Positions 15,061-22,588 of a stretch of DNA of 64,000 nucleotides are shown here, piece after piece. Position numbers and translations under genes: made by a program. Numbering within the stretch: the stretch's first letter is position 1; the number at the start of each line of letters is the position of its first letter. The notes beneath the pieces are model-generated. The model saw only the letters and a program-made list of their open reading frames with translations, did no database searches and had not been told where the DNA came from. The stretch is taken from positions 2,057,001 to 2,121,000 of the forward strand of contig NZ_CP019389.1 of NCBI RefSeq assembly GCF_001971785.1, read 5' to 3'. This DNA is from Seonamhaeicola sp. S2-3 (lineage in GTDB: Bacteria; Bacteroidota; Bacteroidia; Flavobacteriales; Flavobacteriaceae).

Positions 15061-17169
15061 ATGCAAAGTTTTAGAACAGAAATAGAAAATCCGGTTGTTG
15101 AAAAGGATATTATTGAATTAGCCAATAAGATTGAATTATTCAACAATGGTAAAATTGACGAAGAAAAATTTAGAAGCCTTCGTTTAGCTCGTGGCATTTA
15201 CGGGCAGCGTCAAGAAGGTGTTCAAATGATTCGTATTAAATTACCTTACGGAAAAGTAAAAAGCAACCAGTTACGCAGAATTTCTGATGTGTCTGATGAA
15301 TATTCTAGAGGGCGTTTACATATTACAACGCGTCAAGATATTCAAATTCACTACGTAGATATTAATCGTACACCAGAATTGTGGGCAGAATTAGATAAAG
15401 ACGAAATAACCATAAGAGAAGCTTGTGGTAACACGGTACGTAATGTAACTGCTAGTGAAACTGCAGGAATAGACGTAAACGAACCATTTGATGTGTCGCC
15501 ATATGCAGATGCATTATTTCGTTTCTTTTTACGTAATCCTATTTGTCAAGAAATGGGACGTAAATTTAAAGTGTCTTTTTCTTCTTCAGATGAAGATACA
15601 GGATTATCCTATTTACACGATTTAGGTTTTATTGCCAAAATAAAAGATGGTGTTCGCGGATTTAAAGTCATGCTTGGTGGTGGTTTAGGTTCACAGCCAC
15701 GCCATGCAGATTTATTTTACGATTTTATAGAAACCGATAAAATTATACCACTTATGGAAGGTGTGGTACGTGTGTTTGATCGTTATGGCGAACGTAAAAG
15801 TCGTGCCAAAGCCCGTATGAAATTCTTATTAAAAGATATAGGGTTAGAAGCGTTTAAAGAACTGATTGATGCAGAACAAAAAGCCATAGAGTTTAAGTCT
15901 GTTCCTATTGATGCTGATGCTTATGAAACGTCAACACCAGTAGAAATCACCTCTATTCCTGAAGTGGAAATTAAAGATGAAACAGCTTTTAATACTTGGA
16001 AATCCACCAATTTAATTCCTCAAAAACAAGAAGGTTATGTTGGCATAGGTATTAAAGTGTTATTAGGAGATTTTTATACAGATAAAGCGCGATTATTAGC
16101 AGATTTAGTTGAAAATTATGCTGCCGGAGAAATTCGTTTAACCTTACGTCAAAATATTGTAATTCCTTTTGTAAAGAAAGAATTAGTGCCATTCTTCTAC
16201 CAAGAATTAGAAAAATTAGGCTTTGTAGAAGCTGGTTACAACAAAGCGGTTGATATTACAGCTTGCCCAGGAACGGATACTTGTAATTTAGGAATTGCCA
16301 GTAGTACAGGAATAGCCGATGAGTTAGAACGAGTTATAAAAGCCGAATATCCGCAGTATTTAAATAACAAAGATTTAGTTATTAAAATTAGTGGATGTAT
16401 GAATGCTTGCGGGCAACACAATATGGCAAATATTGGTTTCCAAGGAATGTCTGTTCGTACGCCAGATAAATTAGTGGCACCTGCGCTACAAGTGCTTTTA
16501 GGTGGTGGAAATTTAGGTGATGGTAACGGTATTTTTGCCGATAAAGTAGTAAAAGTACCAAGTAGACGCGGCCCCGAAGCATTGCGTAGAATTTTAAATG
16601 ATTACGAAGCAAACGCAAACGGAAAAAAGTTTGTAGATTATTATAAAGAGAAAGGTCAAAAATATTTTTATGATTTCCTTCAAGATTTACAAGATGCTAG
16701 TAACTTAACAGAAGCCGATTTTATAGATTGGGGCACCAATGAAAAATATGTTAAAGCAATTGGCGTTGGTGAGTGTGCTGGTGTTGTAATAGATTTAGTA
16801 GCTACGTTGTTTTTAGAAAGTGACGAAAAAATTGAAAATGCTAAAGAATCAGTTAGTAACGGTGTGTATTCTGGAGCTATTTATCACGCTTATAGCTCAA
16901 TGATTAATTCAGCAAAAGCCTTGTTAACCGCAGAGAACAAGAAAACCAATACACATGCAGGTATTGTGAAACAATTTGATGAATTGTTTGTAGAAAGTAA
17001 TAAAATTGAATTGGGCGGAACTTTCAGCGATATAGTTTATCAAATCAATAAATTTGCACCATCTAAAGATTTTGCATTAAAATATATTGAAAATGCTTCC
17101 GTATTTTTACAAAAAGTAAGGGCTTATAGAGAAGCAGAATTAGATACTGCAAATAAACAAGTTGTTTAA
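15061..17169 (+). CDS. Siroheme sulfite reductase with C-terminal HEPN-like domain
   Basis: A 702-residue assimilatory nitrite/sulfite reductase-type hemoprotein that reduces sulfite to sulfide. Two ferredoxin-like half-domains are visible, the first around GRLHITTRQDIQIHYV and GNTVRNVTA, the second around GEIRLTLRQNIVIPF. The [4Fe-4S]-siroheme cysteines are C402 and C408 (ACPGTDTC) and C446 and C450 (SGCMNAC). From about residue 555 the protein continues with a helical module not found in ordinary CysI: EKYVKAIGVGECAGVV, then GVYSGAIYHAYSSMINSAKA and a final helix. It has the spacing of HEPN domains but no obvious R-x4-6-H nuclease motif. Genes for sulfate reduction and siroheme synthesis flank it, so sulfite rather than nitrite is the likely substrate. 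Confidence 0.93.
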   Translation: MQSFRTEIENPVVEKDIIELANKIELFNNGKIDEEKFRSLRLARGIYGQRQEGVQMIRIKLPYGKVKSNQLRRISDVSDEYSRGRLHITTRQDIQIHYVDINRTPELWAELDKDEITIREACGNTVRNVTASETAGIDVNEPFDVSPYADALFRFFLRNPICQEMGRKFKVSFSSSDEDTGLSYLHDLGFIAKIKDGVRGFKVMLGGGLGSQPRHADLFYDFIETDKIIPLMEGVVRVFDRYGERKSRAKARMKFLLKDIGLEAFKELIDAEQKAIEFKSVPIDADAYETSTPVEITSIPEVEIKDETAFNTWKSTNLIPQKQEGYVGIGIKVLLGDFYTDKARLLADLVENYAAGEIRLTLRQNIVIPFVKKELVPFFYQELEKLGFVEAGYNKAVDITACPGTDTCNLGIASSTGIADELERVIKAEYPQYLNNKDLVIKISGCMNACGQHNMANIGFQGMSVRTPDKLVAPALQVLLGGGNLGDGNGIFADKVVKVPSRRGPEALRRILNDYEANANGKKFVDYYKEKGQKYFYDFLQDLQDASNLTEADFIDWGTNEKYVKAIGVGECAGVVIDLVATLFLESDEKIENAKESVSNGVYSGAIYHAYSSMINSAKALLTAENKKTNTHAGIVKQFDELFVESNKIELGGTFSDIVYQINKFAPSKDFALKYIENASVFLQKVRAYREAELDTANKQVV

Positions 17170-17180
17170 AAACTACATTA

Positions 17181-17945
17181 ATGAGTGCAATAATACCAAA
17201 ATTAACCGTTGTAGGTGCTGGTCCGGGAGACGAAGATTTAATTACGCTTAAAGCCATTAAAGCCATTGAATCTGCTAACGTTATCCTGTACGATGCACTA
17301 ATTAATGAGAGTTTACTAAAATACGCCTCGGCAGATGCAGAGCTTATTTTTGTAGGTAAACGTAGAGGGTGTTATGCATTTCAACAAGAGCAAATTAATG
17401 AGTTAATAGTTTCTAAAGCAAATGAAAGAGGGCATGTAGTAAGGCTTAAAGGAGGTGATCCATTTATTTTTGGTAGAGGTGCAGAAGAAATAGATTATGT
17501 AAAAGATTTTGGGTTACAAACAGCTGTAGTCCCCGGAATTTCATCGGTAGTTGGTGTGCCAGCATATCAAGGCATTCCGTTAACCAGACGTGGCGCCTCA
17601 GAGAGTTTTTGGGTAATAACAGGAACTACAAAAAATCATCAATTATCTAATGATGTGTTGTTGGCTGCAAAGTCAACTGCTACGGTAGTTATTTTAATGG
17701 GGATGCATAAATTGGGTGAAATTGTACAGGCCTTTTCAAATGAAAATAAACAAGAAACGCCTGTAGCCATCATTCAAAATGGAACAAGAGATAATGAAAC
17801 TGTTGGTATTGGTACTGTAGAAACTATTGAAGCGGTTGTGCAAGAAAAACAACTTTCATCTCCAGCTATTATAGTTATTGGAGAAGTGGTAAATAAAAGA
17901 GTAAAGCTTACTTCTATTTATGATAGCGTAAAGGCACAGTTTTAA
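17181..17945 (+). CDS. cobA: Uroporphyrinogen-III C-methyltransferase
   Basis: A 254-residue SAM-dependent methyltransferase that adds two methyl groups to uroporphyrinogen III to give precorrin-2, the first step to siroheme. The tetrapyrrole methylase signature VVGAGPGDEDLITLKA opens the protein. VGKRRGCYAF, RLKGGDPFIFGRGAEE, VVPGISSVVGVPAYQGIPLTRRG and the late VVILMGMHKL segment are all in order. It begins 11 bp after sulfite reductase and ends 9 bp before the precorrin-2 dehydrogenase gene, so siroheme is made where its apoenzyme is made. It lacks the CysG N-terminal domains, which are a separate gene here. Confidence 0.95.
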   Translation: MSAIIPKLTVVGAGPGDEDLITLKAIKAIESANVILYDALINESLLKYASADAELIFVGKRRGCYAFQQEQINELIVSKANERGHVVRLKGGDPFIFGRGAEEIDYVKDFGLQTAVVPGISSVVGVPAYQGIPLTRRGASESFWVITGTTKNHQLSNDVLLAAKSTATVVILMGMHKLGEIVQAFSNENKQETPVAIIQNGTRDNETVGIGTVETIEAVVQEKQLSSPAIIVIGEVVNKRVKLTSIYDSVKAQF

Positions 17946-17954
17946 ATAAGAATT

Positions 17955-18530
17955 ATGGAACGCAATAATTTATACCCCATTTTTCTTAAAGTAAAACAGC
18001 TTAATGTGCTTATTGTTGGAGGTGGTTTTGTGGCCGAAGAAAAGCTAACGTTCTTATTAAAATCTAGTCCAGATGCTTGTGTAACATTAGTGTCACCAAT
18101 GTTTAGAGAGGGTACAGTATCTTTAGCAAAAAAAGGGAATGTAACCTTGGTGAAATCTAAATATAAAAAGCATTTTTTAAAAGGCAAACATATTGTAGTA
18201 GTAACTACTGATAAGCCTAAAGTGAATAAAAAGGTTTATAAGCATTGTCGTAAAAAAAGCATTTTGGTTAATGTTGCCGATAATCCGCCACTGTGCGATT
18301 TTTACATGGGTGGTATTGTTACTAAAGGCAATGTAAAAGTGGCTATTAGTACCAACGGAAAATCGCCAACAACAGCAAAACGATTACGTCAGTTTTTTGA
18401 AGACGTTATCCCTGAAAATGTGGACGATTTAGTGAAAAATTTAAACGAATATAGAAAAACAATAAAAGGTGATTTCGAAGAAAAAGTTGAAAAATTAAAC
18501 GAATTCACAAAAGGATTAATTCAAAAGTAA
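17955..18530 (+). CDS. Precorrin-2 dehydrogenase / sirohydrochlorin ferrochelatase (Met8/CysG N-terminal type)
   Basis: A 191-residue NAD-dependent enzyme of the siroheme synthase N-terminal family. The Rossmann loop is VLIVGGGFVAEEK (residues about 18-30). KSILVNVADNPPLCDFYMGGIV and VKVAISTNGKSPTTAKRLRQFFE are the characteristic active-site segments, including the Asp region used for dehydrogenation and iron insertion. It completes siroheme synthesis begun by the methyltransferase encoded just upstream. It lacks the methyltransferase domain present in enterobacterial CysG. Confidence 0.93.
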   Translation: MERNNLYPIFLKVKQLNVLIVGGGFVAEEKLTFLLKSSPDACVTLVSPMFREGTVSLAKKGNVTLVKSKYKKHFLKGKHIVVVTTDKPKVNKKVYKHCRKKSILVNVADNPPLCDFYMGGIVTKGNVKVAISTNGKSPTTAKRLRQFFEDVIPENVDDLVKNLNEYRKTIKGDFEEKVEKLNEFTKGLIQK

Positions 18531-18546
18531 AATTAGAATTAGAACA

Positions 18547-19602
18547 ATGATTAAAACAGATATACTTATTATCGGAGCTGGACCTACTGGATTATTTACA
18601 GTTTTTGAAGCAGGTTTATTAAAATTAAAATGTCATTTAATTGATGCTTTACCACAACCAGGTGGACAATGTTCAGAGATTTATCCAAAGAAACCTATCT
18701 ATGATATACCTGGGTTTCCAGAGATTTTAGCAGGCGATTTAACCAGAAATTTGTTGGAACAAGGCAAGCAATTTGAGCCAGGTTTTACCTTAGGTGAACG
18801 TGCTGAAACTATAGAAAAGCAAGAAGATGGTTCGTTTATTGTTACAACCAATAAAGGTACAAAACACCAAGCGCCTGTGGTAGCTATTGCTGGTGGTTTA
18901 GGTTCTTTTGAGCCTCGTAAACCTGCCATTGAAGGGTTAGCTGATTATGAAGATAACGGCGTTGAATATATTATTAAAGATCCAGAAATTTATCGCGATA
19001 AAAATGTGGTTATTGCTGGAGGTGGAGACTCTGCTTTAGATTGGAGTATCTTTTTAACAGATGTGGCAAAATCTGTAACCCTAATTCATAGAAGAAATGA
19101 GTTTAGAGGAGCACTAGATTCTGTTGAAAAAGTGGGAGAATTAAAAAATGAAGGTAAAATAAACTTAATAACACCAGCAGAAGTTACAGGTATTTTAGGT
19201 GATGGTAAAGTAACAGGTGTTGTTGTAGAAAAGAAAGACGAAGAACCTTTTACTATTGATACCGATCATTTTATCCCATTATTTGGTTTGTCTCCAAAAT
19301 TAGGTCCTATTGCAAACTGGGGCTTAGAAATAGAAAAAAATGCTATTAAGGTTGATAATACTAGAAACTATCAAACCAATATTGATGGTATTTTTGCCAT
19401 AGGAGATGTAAATACATATCCAGAAAAATTAAAATTAATTCTTTGTGGATTCCATGAAGCAACATTAATGTGTCAAGCAGCATATAGAATTATAAACCCA
19501 GGAAAACGTTTAGTTTTAAAATATACAACAGTTAGTGGTATTGATGGTTTTGATGGGTCTCGTAAAGAAGCTCCTAAAGCTGTAGTACAGGCTATAAAGT
19601 AA
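18547..19602 (+). CDS. Ferredoxin-NADP reductase-like flavoprotein (thioredoxin-reductase fold)
   Basis: A 351-residue FAD/NAD(P) two-domain oxidoreductase. The FAD loop is IIGAGPTGLF (residues 8-17), then the conserved LPQPGGQCSEIYPKKPIYDIPGFP. The NADPH loop is VVIAGGGDSALDW near 150, and the C-terminal FAD segment is GIFAIGDVNTYPEKLKLILCGFHEA. The redox-active C-x-x-C of true thioredoxin reductase is missing, and the sequence fits type-2 ferredoxin-NADP reductases (YumC-like). Placed 16 bp after the siroheme gene, it probably supplies electrons, through ferredoxin, to sulfite reductase (inference). Confidence 0.9.
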   Translation: MIKTDILIIGAGPTGLFTVFEAGLLKLKCHLIDALPQPGGQCSEIYPKKPIYDIPGFPEILAGDLTRNLLEQGKQFEPGFTLGERAETIEKQEDGSFIVTTNKGTKHQAPVVAIAGGLGSFEPRKPAIEGLADYEDNGVEYIIKDPEIYRDKNVVIAGGGDSALDWSIFLTDVAKSVTLIHRRNEFRGALDSVEKVGELKNEGKINLITPAEVTGILGDGKVTGVVVEKKDEEPFTIDTDHFIPLFGLSPKLGPIANWGLEIEKNAIKVDNTRNYQTNIDGIFAIGDVNTYPEKLKLILCGFHEATLMCQAAYRIINPGKRLVLKYTTVSGIDGFDGSRKEAPKAVVQAIK

Positions 19603-19627
19603 ATTTTATCTTGGTTATATAATCTTT

Positions 19628-19660
19628 AAATCCTGTAAGTTTTTTTACCTTGCAGGATTT
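19628..19660 (+). terminator. Strong hairpin between the sulfite reductase cluster and cysE
   Basis: AAATCCTGTAAG (19628-19639) pairs with CTTGCAGGATTT (19649-19660) with one G-U pair around a T-rich loop. No T tract follows on the plus strand, so it may be a weak terminator, a transcript-end stabiliser or attenuator before cysE. Confidence 0.5.
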
Positions 19661-19691
19661 AGTATTTAAAAGACATAATAAGTTTGTGCAA

Positions 19692-20432
19692 ATGAAAAGT
19701 TACAATGTTTGTTTAAAAGACACCGTTAAAACATTTACAAAGCGTTTGTTTTATTCATTATTTGATTGTGAGCAAGACGAAGAACATTCAAAATATCTCG
19801 AAAAAACTTTTTTGAAAGTACTTAAAACGCTTGAAGTTGATAATGCAGAACAAATATGGGCAACCTTTAAAACTAACCTTCCAGAAATAAGAAGAATGTT
19901 AGATTTAGATGCTTTAGCTTTTGAAAACAATGACCCAGCTTCATATAATTTACAAGAAATATATTTGGCTTATCCTGGTTTTTATGCTATTTCAGTTTAT
20001 AGATTGAGTCATGCTTTATATAAATTAAAAGTGCCTATTCTTCCAAGAATGATGAGTGAATTTATTCATGGTATAACAGGTATAGATATTCACCCAGGCG
20101 CTACAATAGATGAGTCTTTCTATATCGATCACGGAACAGGTATTGTAATTGGAGAAACGTCTGTAATAGGTAAAAATGTAAAAATTTATCAAGGTGTTAC
20201 TTTAGGAGGAATCTCGGTAGCAAAAAGTTTAGCATCAACTAAACGGCATCCTACTATAGAAGATAATGTTTGTATTTATGCCAATGCCACAATATTAGGT
20301 GGAGATATTGTAATTGGAGCCAATAGTATCATTGGTGCAAACGTTTGGATAACAGAATCGGTACCCGAAAACTCATTGGTAACGTATCAAACTGAAATAA
20401 AAATTAGACCTAAAAAAAATGGCATTAAATAA
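19692..20432 (+). CDS. cysE: Serine O-acetyltransferase CysE
   Basis: Acetylates serine to O-acetylserine, the precursor of cysteine. The frame is open from a TTG at 19650, but the first ATG, at 19692, gives MKSYNVCLKDTVKTF and 246 residues. The C-terminal left-handed beta-helix is clear: ITGIDIHPGATIDESFYIDH, GTGIVIGETSVIGKNVKIYQ, GVTLGGIS, then NVCIYANATILGGDIVIGAN. The catalytic His lies in the DIHPGA and IDHGTG turns. It overlaps the start of cysM by 14 bp, giving a translationally coupled cysteine-synthase pair. Confidence 0.94.
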   Translation: MKSYNVCLKDTVKTFTKRLFYSLFDCEQDEEHSKYLEKTFLKVLKTLEVDNAEQIWATFKTNLPEIRRMLDLDALAFENNDPASYNLQEIYLAYPGFYAISVYRLSHALYKLKVPILPRMMSEFIHGITGIDIHPGATIDESFYIDHGTGIVIGETSVIGKNVKIYQGVTLGGISVAKSLASTKRHPTIEDNVCIYANATILGGDIVIGANSIIGANVWITESVPENSLVTYQTEIKIRPKKNGIK

Positions 20433-21309
20433 AACAGTTTTAGATTTTATAGGCAACACGCCGTTGGTAGATGCAAGTCATTTAGTGTCTAAAAAAGGTG
20501 TAAAGCTATTGTTGAAATTAGAAGGCAATAACCCAGGAGGAAGTGTAAAAGATCGTCCTGCCTTTAACATGATAAATGAAGCTTTAAAAAGAGGCGACAT
20601 TAAAAAAGGTGATACTTTAGTTGAAGCTACCAGCGGAAACACAGGAATAGCCCTAGCATTAATTGCCAAATTGTTAGAGGTAAATATGGTACTAATTATG
20701 CCTGAAAACTCAACTGAAGAACGTGTAAAGACCATGAAAGCGTATGGTGCTGAAGTTATTTTAACACCTTCTAACGTGGGGATTGAAGGGTCGCGTGATT
20801 TAGCTTTTAAATTAAGAGATGAAAAAGGCTATACGCTTTTAAACCAGTTTGAAAATGATGATAACTGGAAAGCACATTACAAAACTACGGGACCAGAAAT
20901 TTGGAGAGATACCAATGGTGAAATCACTCACTTTGTATCTGCCATGGGAACCACAGGAACCATTATGGGGGTATCTACGTTTTTAAAAGAAAAAAACAAC
21001 AACATTACCATTGTTGGGGCACAACCCGATGATCATTCTAGAATCCCAGGCATTAGAAAATGGTCTCCAGAATATGTGCCTAAATTTTTTAATAAGAGTA
21101 AAGTAGATGAGGTCATTGAGGTCACACAAGATGAAGCCAAAGTAACTACACAACGTATAGCAAAAGAAGCAGGGGTTTTTGCAGGTATGAGTAGTGGAGG
21201 CTCTGTGTTTTGTGCTTTAAAAGTTGCAGCTTCTATTAATAAAGGTGTCATTGTTGCTATTATTTGTGATAGAGGAGACCGTTATTTATCATCAGATTTA
21301 TTTGAATAA
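20419..21309 (+). CDS. cysM: Cysteine synthase B (O-acetylserine sulfhydrylase) CysM
   Basis: A 296-residue PLP enzyme that combines O-acetylserine with sulfide to give cysteine. The N-terminus VLDFIGNTPLV and the PLP lysine in NNPGGSVKDRPAFNMI are typical. VEATSGNTGIALA is the substrate loop, VSAMGTTGTIMGVS the phosphate cup, and AGMSSGGSVFCAL and ICDRGDRYLSSDLF close the fold. The KWSPEYVP segment and short length suit the CysM rather than CysK subfamily. The cysE-cysM overlap suggests a coupled unit at the end of the cys cluster. Confidence 0.94.
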   Translation: MALNKTVLDFIGNTPLVDASHLVSKKGVKLLLKLEGNNPGGSVKDRPAFNMINEALKRGDIKKGDTLVEATSGNTGIALALIAKLLEVNMVLIMPENSTEERVKTMKAYGAEVILTPSNVGIEGSRDLAFKLRDEKGYTLLNQFENDDNWKAHYKTTGPEIWRDTNGEITHFVSAMGTTGTIMGVSTFLKEKNNNITIVGAQPDDHSRIPGIRKWSPEYVPKFFNKSKVDEVIEVTQDEAKVTTQRIAKEAGVFAGMSSGGSVFCALKVAASINKGVIVAIICDRGDRYLSSDLFE

Positions 21310-21349
21310 GAGAGCATTAAATTAAATAGGATAACAAGAATATAGTTAC

Positions 21350-21357
21350 TATTTTTG
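21350..21357 (+). promoter_or_regulatory. Promoter -7 element of the metH riboswitch transcript
   Basis: TATTTTTG is a perfect TAnnTTTG match, 27 bp before the P1 stem of the second SAM riboswitch. No good -33 TTTG was found at standard spacing. Confidence 0.6.
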
Positions 21358-21383
21358 TCAACCAAGTTCATTAACGTGTTAGT

Positions 21384-21506
21384 GTTATCAAGAAAGGTAG
21401 AGGGAATAGACCCAATGAAACCTTGGCAACCCTTTAACTTGTAAAGAAGGTGCTACGTTCTACTGTTAATTCTGAAATTATTTCAGACATAAAACAGAAA
21501 GATAAC
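21384..21506 (+). promoter_or_regulatory. SAM-I (S-box) riboswitch upstream of metH
   Basis: P1 is GTTATC (21384-21389) pairing GATAAC (21501-21506). The core reads AAGAAAGGTAGAGGGA, CCCAATGAAACC, TTGGCAACC and AAGGTGCTACGTTC, near-identical in order to the copy at 3848. It precedes the split metH and metF genes, consistent with feedback by S-adenosylmethionine. Confidence 0.93.
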
Positions 21507-21532
21507 GAATAGTATTTTTTACTTTTCTTGAT

Positions 21533-21554
21533 GATGTTACACTAAAGTAATATC
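21533..21554 (+). promoter_or_regulatory. Hairpin between riboswitch and metH start
   Basis: GATGTTAC (21533-21540) pairs with GTAATATC (21547-21554) with one G-U, ending five bases before the ATG at 21560. It has no T tract, so if it acts as the riboswitch expression platform it is likely to be translational, masking the initiation region. Inference only. Confidence 0.4.
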
Positions 21555-21559
21555 AAAAA

Positions 21560-22573
21560 ATGTCAAACATATACAAAGCTTTAAAGGAGCGAATTTTGGT
21601 TTTAGATGGCGCCATGGGTACCATGCTACAAGCCTATAAATTCACCGAAGAGGATTTTAGAGGAGAACGCTTTAAAGACTACCCTATTCCATTACAAGGT
21701 AATAACGACTTATTGTCTATTACCCAGCCAGAAGCTATAAAAACCATACATGCTAAATACTTAGAAGCTGGAGCCGATATTATTGAAACCAATACCTTTT
21801 CTGGTACTACCATTGCTATGGCAGATTATCAAATGGAAGATTTGGTGTATGAACTCAATTATCAGTCGGCAAAAATAGCCAAAGAAGTGGCTAATGAGTT
21901 TACTAAAAAAGAACCGCATAAACCGCGTTTCGTAGCTGGTTCTATGGGGCCAACCAACCGTACAGCAAGCATGTCGCCCGATGTAAACGATCCTGGATAT
22001 AGAGCTGTAACGTTTGACGAATTAAGAATAGCATACAAACAACAAGCCGAAGCGTTGGTTGATGGTGGCGCTGATTTACTGTTGGTTGAAACCGTATTTG
22101 ATACCTTAAATGCCAAGGCTGCTCTTTTTGCTATAGAGCAAGTTAAAGATGAACGCAATATAGATATTCCGGTAATGCTTAGCGGCACCATTACTGATGC
22201 TTCTGGTAGAACATTGTCAGGGCAAACAGCCGAAGCATTTTTAATTTCAGTATCGCATGTACCTTTACTATCAGTAGGTTTTAATTGTGCTTTAGGTGCT
22301 AACTTATTGCAACCACATTTAGAAGCTATTGCTAACAAAACAGAGTTTGCAGTTTCGGCTCACCCAAATGCAGGATTACCAAATGCCTTTGGTGAATATG
22401 ATGAGTCTCCAGAAGAAATGGGGGCTCAAATAGAAGAGTATCTAAAGAAAAATTTAATAAATATAATTGGCGGTTGTTGTGGTACAAGTCCAGAACACAT
22501 TAAAGTAATTGCAGAAATAGCTGCAAAATATAAACCACGCCCTTTTGCTGAACTTGTCTCAGTAATTCAATAG
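21560..22573 (+). CDS. metH: Methionine synthase, homocysteine-binding half (MetH N-terminal module)
   Basis: A 337-residue homocysteine S-methyltransferase domain equal to the first module of cobalamin-dependent methionine synthase. It starts with [13 protein letters not shown] and contains [22 protein letters not shown]. The zinc-binding cysteines are in GFNCALG and [10 protein letters not shown]. The remaining MetH modules are encoded by the next frame, which begins 15 bases after this stop. There is no sign of a simple frameshift, since each protein has its own natural ends; the split form is common in Bacteroidetes. The two products must act together to methylate homocysteine. It is controlled by the upstream SAM-I riboswitch. 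Confidence 0.93.
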   Translation: MSNIYKALKERILVLDGAMGTMLQAYKFTEEDFRGERFKDYPIPLQGNNDLLSITQPEAIKTIHAKYLEAGADIIETNTFSGTTIAMADYQMEDLVYELNYQSAKIAKEVANEFTKKEPHKPRFVAGSMGPTNRTASMSPDVNDPGYRAVTFDELRIAYKQQAEALVDGGADLLLVETVFDTLNAKAALFAIEQVKDERNIDIPVMLSGTITDASGRTLSGQTAEAFLISVSHVPLLSVGFNCALGANLLQPHLEAIANKTEFAVSAHPNAGLPNAFGEYDESPEEMGAQIEEYLKKNLINIIGGCCGTSPEHIKVIAEIAAKYKPRPFAELVSVIQ

Positions 22574-22588
22574 AATGAAGCAAGAAAT

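Noticed and set aside
19628-19660. Hairpin before cysE as a cysteine riboswitch or T-box
   Set aside because: It is a single simple stem without the conserved elements of any known riboswitch or T-box; kept only as a hairpin of uncertain function.
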